NCBI GenBank assembly: GCA_046328525.1
Contig: JAXLWK010000004.1
Coordinates: 558,001 to 622,000, forward strand
Source of the DNA: JBDHWG01 sp046328525
GTDB taxonomy: Bacteria > Chloroflexota > Anaerolineae > Epilineales > JAHCIE01
DNA length: 64,000 nt
Reading direction: 5' to 3'
Both the position numbers and the translations under genes were made by a program. Below are positions 40,969 through 49,863 of the stretch, piece after piece (position 1 is the stretch's first letter; each line of letters opens with the position of its first letter). The notes under the pieces were generated by a model, which was not told the DNA's origin, ran no database searches, and worked only from the letters and a program-made list of their open reading frames with translations.

Positions 40969-41897
40969 ACGCCGCCGACTACCTCCAGCGCATCCGCTAT
41001 ACCGGCTCCCGCACCCCCGACAGCGTCACTCTTGCCGCGCTCCACCGGGCGCACCTCCTGGCCGTCCCCTTCGAGAACCTGGACATCCACCTCGGCCGCC
41101 CCATCACTCTGGACCTCCCCTCGCGCTATGCCAAGATTGTCACGCGGCGGCGCGGCGGCTTCTGCTACGAACTGAACGGCCTGTTCGCCTGGCTCCTGGC
41201 CCAGCTCGGCTACGACGTGACGCTGCTCTCGGCCGGCGTCTACGGCGGGGACGGCCGGCCCGGCCCAGAGTACGACCACCTGACGCTGCTCGTGCGCGCT
41301 CCCGGCGACCCGACCCCCTGGCTGGCCGACGTGGGCTTCGGCGAGGGCTTCCGCGAGCCGCTGCGCCTCGACGTGGCGGGCGAGCAGACGCGCAACGGGC
41401 GCGGGTACAGAGTCGAGGCGCCTGCCATTTCTGGCCCCCTCTCCCCGTGGGAGAGGGATGGGGTGAGGGTCTTAAACCCCGGCGCTGCCCCACAGACCCT
41501 CACCCCACCTCTCCCAGAGGGAGAGGTGGAAGATGGCCCTCACCCCCTGGCCCCCTCGCCCCTTGTGGGAGAGGGCCGGGGTGAGGGAATCTGGCGCTAC
41601 TTCGAGGCGGACCGCGAGGGCGGGTGGAGGGCGCGCTACTGGTTCACGCTCGCGCCGCGCGAGTACGGCGAGTTCGCCGAGATGTGCCGCTGGCAGCAGA
41701 CGTCGCCCGACTCCCACTTCACCCGCAACCGGCTGTGCTCCCTGGCGACGCCCCAGGGCCGGGTCACGCTGGCGGACATGACGCTGATTGAAACGGAGCG
41801 CGGCGAGCGGCGGGAGACGCCGGTCGCCGCCGCCGCCGAGTACCAGCGGCTTCTGCGCGACCGTTTCGGCGTGGACCCGGCCCTGGGATCCTCTTGA
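40965..41897 (+). CDS. Arylamine N-acetyltransferase carrying an in-frame repeat insertion
   Basis: 310 residues from GTG 40965, which overlaps the ftsK stop. The NAT triad is intact: Cys67 (RRGGFCYELNG), His105 (YDHLTLLV) and Asp122 (LADVGFGEG). The enzyme transfers acetyl from acetyl-CoA to arylamines or related amines. Between residues about 157 and 208 lies a segment unrelated to NATs, rich in Pro, Gly and Glu (GPLSPWERDG to VGEGRGEG). It is encoded by palindromic repeat units nearly identical to intergenic repeats. The reading frame continues on both sides (WRYFEADREGGWRARYWF follows), so the protein may still be made. Confidence 0.85.
   Translation: MNAADYLQRIRYTGSRTPDSVTLAALHRAHLLAVPFENLDIHLGRPITLDLPSRYAKIVTRRRGGFCYELNGLFAWLLAQLGYDVTLLSAGVYGGDGRPGPEYDHLTLLVRAPGDPTPWLADVGFGEGFREPLRLDVAGEQTRNGRGYRVEAPAISGPLSPWERDGVRVLNPGAAPQTLTPPLPEGEVEDGPHPLAPSPLVGEGRGEGIWRYFEADREGGWRARYWFTLAPREYGEFAEMCRWQQTSPDSHFTRNRLCSLATPQGRVTLADMTLIETERGERRETPVAAAAEYQRLLRDRFGVDPALGSS
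41435..41588. repeat. Palindromic repeat units inside the N-acetyltransferase gene
   Basis: At least three CCCTC/GAGGG palindromic units. Bases 41435-41476 are identical to 10037-10078 in an intergenic region; the last unit resembles 1035-1083. Confidence 0.9.
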
Positions 41898-41984
41898 ATC
41901 GGCAAGGAGAAGATTCGTGAAATTGCTGCTCACTTCCGCTGGCGTCAAAAACGCCAGTATCCACAACGCGCTCCTAAATAGTCC

Positions 41985-42075
41985 GCCGTCTACGAATGGA
42001 AGCCCAAGGGGCTACGAGGTTCTCCCCCAGCCCCTTGGGCTTCCATCTTGTAGCACGACGCTTCGAGCGTCGTGC
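41985..42075. repeat. GGAAGCCC.../GGGCTTCC palindrome and following hairpin
   Basis: GGAAGCCCAAGGGGCT pairs with AGCCCCTTGGGCTTCC across about 20 bases. A second hairpin ACGACGCT/AGCGTCGT follows. It is a possible bidirectional terminator between convergent genes and is related to 20430-20490. Confidence 0.75.
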
Positions 42076-42092
42076 GGGTACGGCAGGTGAGC

Positions 42093-42530
42093 CTACCGCA
42101 TCGGGGCGAGGCCGAGCTGCTGGAACATGCCCAGGTAGTCGCCGTACTCCCACATCTCGACGATCTTGCCGTTCTCGGCGCGGCTCACCGTGACCCCCGT
42201 CACAATGACAGGGTTGTCGGTGGGCATGGTCGCGGTGGGCCAGTTCTCCAGGTGCTTCATCGTCATCGTCCAGCGCACCGCCCCGCCGTGCGGCCCGACA
42301 ATGGGTTCCTCGAGCGCGATGGACAGGTCGGGGAAGGTGGCGCGGTCATCCAGGATGTGCTGCTTGTAGGCCTCGATGCCGATCAGGTCGGGGAAGGGTG
42401 GGTGGTGGAACAGCAGGTCGGGGGCCAGGATCATGTCCAGGGCGGCCACGTCCCCCGCGTTCCACGCTTTCTCCATGATCTCGTTGACGTGCAGCGCCAT
42501 TTCCATCACGGTCGGCATATCTTTCAACAT
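42093..42530 (-). CDS. SnoaL-like (NTF2-fold) protein
   Basis: 145 residues. Motifs of the SnoaL-like polyketide cyclase/ester cyclase group: NEIMEKAWNAGDVAALDMIL, ILAPDLLFHHPPFPDLIG, FPDLSIALEEPIVG and VVSRAENGKIVEMWEYGD-like text (SRAENGKIVEMWEYGD). The fold forms a small pocket used for cyclisation, hydrolysis or ligand binding. No polyketide genes are near, so the true role is unknown. Confidence 0.85.
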   Translation of the reverse strand: MLKDMPTVMEMALHVNEIMEKAWNAGDVAALDMILAPDLLFHHPPFPDLIGIEAYKQHILDDRATFPDLSIALEEPIVGPHGGAVRWTMTMKHLENWPTATMPTDNPVIVTGVTVSRAENGKIVEMWEYGDYLGMFQQLGLAPMR

Positions 42531-42758
42531 GGCATGACTCCCTCATTGAAGCATCCGTCCACGAACATCAGGCGCTCATTCAGGGCTGCGGACTGTTGGA
42601 CTATTGGCGGCTTGCGATGGACCACCCCCTTTCCGCTTTGCAAATAGACTCTCCCTTTCTATAGTATACCACCAATGACGCGGCGTGACGTTAAGGATTT
42701 GCGCTGCCGGGGGAAACTTCCGCCACGGGAACTCTAACCTATCTCTTATCGTCTCGTA

Positions 42759-42787
42759 TTGCGGGGGCGTAAGCTCTGGAGTACAAT
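42759..42787 (+). promoter_or_regulatory. Candidate promoter of the VanW-family gene
   Basis: TTGCGG (42759-42764), 17-base spacer, TACAAT (42782-42787), about 30 bases before the start. Confidence 0.5.
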
Positions 42788-42818
42788 TAGAGTCTAAAAG
42801 TAAAGGTGTCCGTAGCTT

Positions 42819-44639
42819 ATGGCAAGTTCAGACATGACCACACAGACAAATTCAGGCTCAGGGCGCCTCGTGCGCATCCTGGCCGTGCTCGTGGCCCTCG
42901 TCATCCTGGCCGGCATCCTGTCCCTTGTGGCGGGCGTCGGCCTGTACCAGTACGTCTACCAGGACCGCATCCACATGGGCGTCCGCGCTGCCGGGCTGGA
43001 CCTGGGCGGCCTGACGCGCGCCCAGGCGGCGGAGATGCTGCGCGGCCACGTGGCCTACTTCGACAACGCGCGCGTCCGCTTCACCTACGGCGACCGCACG
43101 TGGGAAGCCAGCCCGGCCGACCTGGGCGGCTCCCTCGCAGCCGACGCCATGGCCGAGCAAGCCTACGCCGTCGGGCGCAGCGGCGCTCTGCCCATTGACC
43201 TGGTCATGCAGTGGCAGATCGCGCGGGATGGCACGTCGGTGGGGCTTAAGAGCGAGTTCAACCCCACCCCGGCCCGGGCGTTCGTCAAGGACATTGCCTT
43301 GGATCTGGACCGGCCACCCCGCAACGCCAGCCTCGCCATTCGCAACGGCAAGGTCGAGACAACGGCCGCGCAGGACGGTTGGGAGGTGGACCAGGCGGCG
43401 GCGGTGCAGCAGATCGGCGAGCGGGTGCAGGGCTTCACCGCCGACCCCATCGCCATCAGCGTCGTCACCGCGCCCCCCCTGATCACGGACGTGAGCGCGG
43501 CGAAGGCGGCGACGGAGAAGATGATCAGCGGGCCGGTGACGGTCACGTTCAAGGATAAGAAGTGGACGCTGAGCGCGGCGGACGTGGCAAACCTCGTGGT
43601 CTTCTACCAGGAGACCGCCAACGGCAAGCCGCGCATCATGCCGCGTCTCAACCAGGCGCCCCTCAAGCCGTGGGTCGAGGCGCTGGCCGCCGACATCCAG
43701 CGCGACCCGCAGGAGGGCCAGGTGCGCTGGGATGGCGGGGCGCAGCGCGTTGTCGCCGTCAAGCCGAGCGAGGTCGGGTATGACTACGACGCGGCCGAGA
43801 CGCTCAAGAAACTCAACGACGCGGTGATGGGCGGCGAGCGCACCCTTCCCGCCGTCATCAGCGAGATCAAGCCGACGCTGGACACGTCCAACCTGGACGC
43901 CCTGGGCATCAAGGAGCTTGTTGTCAAGGGGACGACGCAGTTCAAAGGCTCGCCGCCGGAGCGCATCCAGAACATCGGCGTGGCCGCGAATCAGTTCCAG
44001 GACGTCCTCGTGCCGCCGGGCGGTGTGTTCTCGTTCGGCGATCACCTGGGCGACGTGACCCCGGAGAAGGGCTACGCCGAGGCGCTGATCATCGTCGGCA
44101 ACCGGACGGAGACGGATTACGGCGGCGGCATCTGCCAGGTGTCCACGACCGCCTTCCGCGCCGCGTTCTTCGGCGGCTACCCCATCGTCGAGCGCACGGC
44201 CCACGCCTACCGCGTGAGCTACTACGAGGAAGGCGTGGGGCCGGGGCTGGACGCGACGGTGTTCACCCCTTATGTAGACTTCAAGTTCAAGAACGATCAG
44301 CCGACGTGGCTGCTCATCCGCACCGAGTTGGACAAGAAGAACGCGATCCTGACGTTCTACTTCTACGGCACGAAGCCCAACCGCGAGGTGAAGCTGGAGG
44401 GGCCGCGGATCCTGAGCGAGACGCCGGCCAAGCCGCCGAGCTACCAGGTGGACTCGAAGCTCCCGCCAGGCCAGGTGAAGCAGGTGGACTGGGCGCACCC
44501 GGGCGCGACGGTGGTCGCGGCGCGCATCATTAACGAGGACGGGCAGACGCGGCGCGAGGAGTTCCGCAGCGTGTATCAGCCGTGGGGCGACATCTACCTG
44601 GTGAGCGCGGGCGACCCGCGTGTCTCCCGCGGCAACTAA
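42819..44639 (+). CDS. VanW-family cell-wall-associated protein
   Basis: 606 residues. One N-terminal membrane helix (about 18-42, ILAVLVALVILAGILSLVAG) anchors an extracellular part. Two putative peptidoglycan-binding-type repeats (about 50-160 and 190-330) precede the VanW domain (about 385-540: PPGGVFSFGDHLGDVT, DYGGGICQVSTTAFRAAFF, HAYRVSYYEEGVGPGLDATV). VanW domains occur in cell-wall proteins of Gram-positive and related bacteria, and their reaction is not settled. The ATG at 42834 is an alternative start. Confidence 0.9.
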   Translation: MASSDMTTQTNSGSGRLVRILAVLVALVILAGILSLVAGVGLYQYVYQDRIHMGVRAAGLDLGGLTRAQAAEMLRGHVAYFDNARVRFTYGDRTWEASPADLGGSLAADAMAEQAYAVGRSGALPIDLVMQWQIARDGTSVGLKSEFNPTPARAFVKDIALDLDRPPRNASLAIRNGKVETTAAQDGWEVDQAAAVQQIGERVQGFTADPIAISVVTAPPLITDVSAAKAATEKMISGPVTVTFKDKKWTLSAADVANLVVFYQETANGKPRIMPRLNQAPLKPWVEALAADIQRDPQEGQVRWDGGAQRVVAVKPSEVGYDYDAAETLKKLNDAVMGGERTLPAVISEIKPTLDTSNLDALGIKELVVKGTTQFKGSPPERIQNIGVAANQFQDVLVPPGGVFSFGDHLGDVTPEKGYAEALIIVGNRTETDYGGGICQVSTTAFRAAFFGGYPIVERTAHAYRVSYYEEGVGPGLDATVFTPYVDFKFKNDQPTWLLIRTELDKKNAILTFYFYGTKPNREVKLEGPRILSETPAKPPSYQVDSKLPPGQVKQVDWAHPGATVVAARIINEDGQTRREEFRSVYQPWGDIYLVSAGDPRVSRGN

Positions 44640-44657
44640 GGCGAGCCAGCGATACGT

Positions 44658-44780
44658 CATTGCGAGGAGGGCGACCGCCCGACGAAGCAATCTCACGGGA
44701 AGGGAATGGCCCGCGATTTGCTGCGATAGACTGGGCGTTGCACAGGCGGGAGGTTGCTTCGCTGCGCTCGCAACGACAAA
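44658..44780. repeat. CATTGCGAG.../CTCGCAA inverted repeat element
   Basis: Opens with GTCATTGCGAGGAG and GAAGCAATCTC, closes with the facing GGTTGCTTCGCTGCGCTCGC and CAACGAC. A second copy lies at 52857-53000. It lies between the VanW gene and the protease gene and supplies the first codons of the longest ORF there. Confidence 0.75.
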
Positions 44781-44792
44781 GATGAGGATCGT

Positions 44793-45887
44793 ATGTTTGA
44801 TTTCTTAGGCAACATGAGCTGGATGTACTTGTTAGTGGTGATCCCTGTGCTGGGGGTGTTGGTGTTCGTCCACGAGTTGGGCCACTTCCTCGCCGCGCGG
44901 CGCCTGGGCGTCCAGGTGGACGAGTTCGGGTTTGGGCTGCCGCCGCGCGCGATGACGATGTTCGAGCGCGACGGCGTGAAGTATACGCTGAACTGGCTGC
45001 CCCTCGGTGGCTTCGTGCGGATGGCCGGCGAGGAGGGCGACTTCGAGACGCCGGGCAGCCTGTGGAGCAAGAGGCCGTGGCAGCGGGCAACGATCCTCGT
45101 CGCCGGGCCATTCATGAACTTCCTCGCCGCCGCCGTGCTGTTCAGCATCGTCTTTATGATGGGCGTTCCCGCGCCTGCGCCGAATGGCCGCGTCCAGGTG
45201 TACGACGTGTTCCCCGGCTCGCCGGCCCAGGCGGCCGGCTTGCAGCGGGACGACCTCATCCTCAGCGTAGACGGCAAGCCGATTGATACCACGGCGACGC
45301 TGGTCGCTGCCATCGAAGCCGCTGGCGGCCGCGAGGTTCCCGTCGCCATCGAACGGGGCGGCCAGCCGATGACGCTCAACCTGACGCCGCGCGCGTCGGG
45401 CGAGGCCCGCGCTGGCATCTCCATCGGCACGGAGCAGATCACCGAGCGCTACGGCCCGGTCGAGGCTGTGCTGCGCGGCATCCAGACCACCGCCAGCGCC
45501 GTCGCCAGCACCCTCGCCTTCTTCGGCAAGCTCATCGCCGGCCTGTTCACGCGGGCGACGATGCCGGAGGGCGCGAGCCTCAGCGGCCCCATCGGCATTG
45601 CGCGCATCACCGGCCAGGTGGCGCAGGAGGGCTTCGACAGGCTGCTCGCCCTCGCCGCCATTATCTCCGTGTCCCTCGGCACGCTGAACCTGCTGCCCCT
45701 GCCCGCGCTGGACGGCGGCCGCCTGCTGTTCGTCGTCCTGGAGTGGGTGCGCGGCAAGCGCATCTCGCCGGAGCGCGAAGCCTTCGTGCACGCCATCGGC
45801 ATGGTGTCGCTGCTGCTGGTCATGCTCATCGTGTCGTATTTCGACGTGGCGCGCTGGATCGGCGGCGTGTCGCCCTTCGGCGGGTAA
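44793..45887 (+). CDS. rseP: RseP-type site-2 (RIP) metalloprotease with PDZ domain
   Basis: 364 residues from ATG 44793; the longer ORF begins within a repeat. Membrane protease that cuts transmembrane anti-sigma factors or signal peptides inside the bilayer. HELGHF (His27, Glu28, His31) is in the first helix, a PDZ domain at about 120-200 (VQVYDVFPGSPAQAAGLQRDD) and the third zinc ligand in LPALDGGRLLFVVLEW. The length is normal for the short one-PDZ form. No anti-sigma gene is next to it. Confidence 0.93.
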   Translation: MFDFLGNMSWMYLLVVIPVLGVLVFVHELGHFLAARRLGVQVDEFGFGLPPRAMTMFERDGVKYTLNWLPLGGFVRMAGEEGDFETPGSLWSKRPWQRATILVAGPFMNFLAAAVLFSIVFMMGVPAPAPNGRVQVYDVFPGSPAQAAGLQRDDLILSVDGKPIDTTATLVAAIEAAGGREVPVAIERGGQPMTLNLTPRASGEARAGISIGTEQITERYGPVEAVLRGIQTTASAVASTLAFFGKLIAGLFTRATMPEGASLSGPIGIARITGQVAQEGFDRLLALAAIISVSLGTLNLLPLPALDGGRLLFVVLEWVRGKRISPEREAFVHAIGMVSLLLVMLIVSYFDVARWIGGVSPFGG

Positions 45888-45899
45888 GCCGGTTAAACA

Positions 45900-45950
45900 G
45901 TAAGGGCGGGTTTCAAACCCGCCCCTACCCTCTACCCGCCCTTACCCTCT
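45900..45950. repeat. Diverged GTAGGGGCAGG-type palindrome
   Basis: GGGCGGGTTTCAAACCCGCCC (45904 onward, split here) with flanks like the 6645-6673 copy, followed by another CCCGCCCTTACC unit. Confidence 0.75.
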
Positions 45951-46124
45951 ACCGCCGCAAGCCTCGCATTACGTGTTCCCCTATCGCCTGGCTATAATTT
46001 AACATGGTCGGCGTCCTTTTTCATGACAACCTCGCGCTGTTCCTGCGCGGCTGGCTCGCTTTGACACGGGGTTAGCCAGCGCCGGAGTCGCGTTTTCGAC
46101 GGTGGAAGGAGTCTCGGCAGACCC

Positions 46125-47082
<958 letters not shown>

Positions 47083-47090
<8 letters not shown>

Positions 47091-48351
47091 CGCTCGCCTT
47101 CTCATCCCCATCTTCGTGCTCGTCCTCGCCGTGGACCTGGCGACGAAGAACACGCTCATGGGGCGGCTGACGTACCTGCTCGGCGCGATCCTGATTGTGT
47201 CGTTCCTTTGGAGCTGGCTCAATATCCGCCGCATCCAGGTGTTCCGCCAGACGCGCTCGCGCCGCGCCCAGGTCGGGCAGTACGTCGAGGAGCGCTTCGC
47301 CGTCCGCAACCTGAGCATGTTCCCGAAGCTGTGGCTGGAAGTAGACGACCAGTCCACGCTGCCGGGCCACCACGCCGGGCGCGTCGTCAACTCGCTGGCC
47401 GGGCGCAAGCAGCGCGGCTGGCAGGTGCGCACGTATGCGCGGCGGCGCGGCCGCTACACCCTGGGGCCGATCACCCTCTCCACCGGCGACCCCCTCGGCC
47501 TGTTTCGCTTCGAGCGCCATCTGCCCGCGACCTCCAGCATGGTCGTGTACCCGGCGACGATTGACCTGCCGCGCTTCGAGCCGCCCATCGGCCAGCTCGT
47601 CGGCGGTGAGGCACTCCGCCTGCGCACCCAGTACGTGACAACCAACGTCTCCGGCATCCGCGACTACGTGCCCGGCGATAGCTTCAATCGCATCCACTGG
47701 CCGACGTCGGCGCGGCGCGACCGCCTGATGGTGAAGCAGTTCGAGATTGACCCGACGGCCGACGTGTGGATCGTGCTAGACATGCAGCGCGATGTCCACG
47801 CCGGCCCGCCCCTGGACGAGCGCGAGCGCGAGATGCTGCCGGCGATGCTGGCCAACGGAGTCCCCCCGCCGCCGCTGACGCCCAACACCGAGGAGTACGG
47901 CGTGACGGTCGCAGCGTCCATCGCCCGCCACTTCCTCATCCGCAACCGCAGCGTGGGACTCATCACCTACGGCCAGGACCGCGAGGTGGTGCAGCTCGAC
48001 CGGGGCGAGCGGCAGCTCAGCAAAATCCTGGAAACCCTCGCCGTGATGCGCGCCGTGGGGCGCGCGCCGCTGGAGCAGGTGCTGACGGCGGAGGAGCGCC
48101 TGTTTGGGCGCAACAGCGTCGTCATCGTCATCACGTCGTCGGCGTTCGACCCGTGGGTGTCCATCCTGCGCGACTATCGGCGGCGCGGGGCCAGCAGTGT
48201 CGCCGTCCTGGTCGAGGCCAGCACCTTCGCCGCCAATCAGCCGTCGGCCATCAACGTCGTCAGCTCCCTCATCGCCAGCGGCGTCCCCACCTATCTCGTG
48301 AAGAACGGCGACGCGATTGACGCGGCGCTCGGCCAGCGCGCCTCCGTCTGA
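47083..48351 (+). CDS. DUF58 domain protein
   Basis: 422 residues from a GTG overlapping moxR. Two hydrophobic helices at the N terminus (about 1-40), then a beta-rich domain and the DUF58 core ([38 protein letters not shown]). This is followed by a VWA-like fold with [12 protein letters not shown] (MIDAS-like Asp). It is the usual client or partner of MoxR; exact function is unknown. Confidence 0.93.
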
Positions 48352-48432
48352 CGAGCCGCGCCACGGCTCTGCCGCCGCGTGTGCTTCTCGCGCGCGCCCG
48401 TGTCACTCCGTAAATGTTTCGTAACCATGTCA

Positions 48433-48456
48433 GGGGGCCATAGCAGAATGGCCCCC
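48433..48456 (+). terminator. Hairpin after the moxR-DUF58 operon
   Basis: Perfect arms GGGGGCCAT/ATGGCCCCC with a 6-base loop, followed by TCAAGCGTTTATT. Confidence 0.6.
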
Positions 48457-48575
48457 TCAAGCGTTTATTGTACAGGGGCATGTCTCATGCGCCTGTCTAT
48501 TGCTGCGCCGCGCCGCGACGGCCCTCCGCCGCCTTCGTGGTCGGTTCGATGTGTACGTTACCAGAGGGGGGTAAC

Positions 48576-49487
48576 ATGAAACGAGTTGCTGTCATCCTGA
48601 TGCTGGCCGTTGCCCTGGCCGGCGTGTTGACGCTGACCAGCGCCGCCAGCGTCACGAACGCGGCGCAGGTGAGCGAGGACACCGCCGCAGCGCCGTCCGC
48701 GGCTCTCTTGGGCGGCTGCTACCGAGCGCCGCTGACGATTTCCTTTCCTGCACTCTACGCGGCGTCCAATCCGGCGCTCAACATGCCGACGCTGCGCGTG
48801 ATGGACAATGGCAACGGCACGATTGTCTACAACGCGCTGATCACGCCGGGCGCGAAGTCCGTGACGCTGCCCAGCGCCCAGACGGGGCGGTCGTACTACA
48901 TCCGCATCGGCTACGACCGCAACCCGCCCCTGGAGCCGTTCGCCGCGTTCTACTGGTCCAACGGCTGGAACGGCACGACCGGCGGCCAGACTCTGGAAGC
49001 CTACCTGCCCGGCATCACGGCGAACGTGACGGTACTGTGCCAGAGCGGCGCGGCCGGCGGCGTGCCGCCGATGCCGGTGACAATCACGGTCAAGCCGCCG
49101 ACGGGCGTCATCGCCGGCTACCTCGGCGCGTGGGCCAATGGAACCGCGCCGAGTTGGACAACCAACAACGGTGGCGCGCTCGGCGCCCACTACGAGTGGA
49201 CCTCGCTGCCGACGCGCCCCGGCGCGGGCGTGAGGATTCAGTTGTGCATGCCACCGACGTCGGCGAACCAGAGCGGCGCGTGCCTCGCCAGCGCCACAAC
49301 CAACGCCGAGGGGTACTTCCTGTTCCCGAAGGTGGATCCGACCCAGACCTACCAGTTGATCTTCACCTGGAAGGATACGGCGGTGGTCGTGTCGCCGATC
49401 GTGGCAACGTACACCGGGCAGCTGTATCAGGTCAACGTATTGAACGGCGGCATCTTCGTGCCGGGCGCCGCCTTCCTTCCGCGTTAG
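48576..49487 (+). CDS. Secreted protein with a C-terminal module shared with the next gene
   Basis: 303 residues from ATG 48576; the longer ORF starts in an unlikely segment. Signal peptide at about 1-27 (AVILMLAVALAGVLTLTSAA). Two beta-rich parts: the first with RAPLTISFPALYAASN, the second (about 190-303) with GVIAGYLGAWANG, PPTSANQSGACLASATTNAEGYFLF. That second part is clearly related to the C terminus of the downstream 904-residue protein (LPPTAANQSGTYLRSATTTT), including the NQSG-x4-SATT-x2-GYF pattern. No catalytic residues. Probably a surface or matrix protein. Confidence 0.8.
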   Translation: MKRVAVILMLAVALAGVLTLTSAASVTNAAQVSEDTAAAPSAALLGGCYRAPLTISFPALYAASNPALNMPTLRVMDNGNGTIVYNALITPGAKSVTLPSAQTGRSYYIRIGYDRNPPLEPFAAFYWSNGWNGTTGGQTLEAYLPGITANVTVLCQSGAAGGVPPMPVTITVKPPTGVIAGYLGAWANGTAPSWTTNNGGALGAHYEWTSLPTRPGAGVRIQLCMPPTSANQSGACLASATTNAEGYFLFPKVDPTQTYQLIFTWKDTAVVVSPIVATYTGQLYQVNVLNGGIFVPGAAFLPR

Positions 49488-49536
49488 CGCCGGATAGGCC
49501 CTCACTATTTGTTGCCGCCATCGTGCTGGCGGTGGG

Positions 49537-49565
49537 GTAGGGGCAGGTTTCAAACCTGCCCCTAC
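49537..49565. repeat. 29-bp palindrome, identical to 6645-6673
   Basis: Perfect copy of the GTAGGGGCAGG.../CCTGCCCCTAC element, 50 bases after the secreted protein stop. Confidence 0.9.
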
Positions 49566-49629
49566 CGCCACCAGCAGAATGGGGCGATACTTCGTTGAGT
49601 TTCCTAAGCAGCCTATTGGTGACGAGTGG

Positions 49630-49657
49630 GCCGTCAGGGCCGCAAAGCCCTGGCGGC
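49630..49657 (+). terminator. Candidate terminator hairpin
   Basis: GCCGTCAGGGC pairs with GCCCTGGCGGC (one wobble pair) across CGCAAA; TTTCATTTG follows. Confidence 0.55.
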
Positions 49658-49863
49658 TTTCATTTGTGGCAGTTCATCGTCCCTTAAGGAAAAGGGGGCG
49701 AAGCCATATCTATGGCGGGATCATTTCCGTTGTAAAGTCTGAGTCGCGGAGCGCCGCGCATGCCTGTCTTTAGTACGCCTGCCTCCCCACGGGCGGCGGA
49801 ATGCAGGCGCCGCGTACCCTCTCGCTTGTCACTCACGCGCAACGGGTGGGGAGGTTACAGACA

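Larger units (their letters stand above)
49488..49863. other. Intergenic region with palindrome and terminator-like hairpin
   Basis: Contains the exact 29-bp GTAGGGGCAGG palindrome (49537-49565) and the hairpin at 49630-49657, plus CCTTAAGGAAAAGG around 49683-49695. No gene. Confidence 0.5.
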
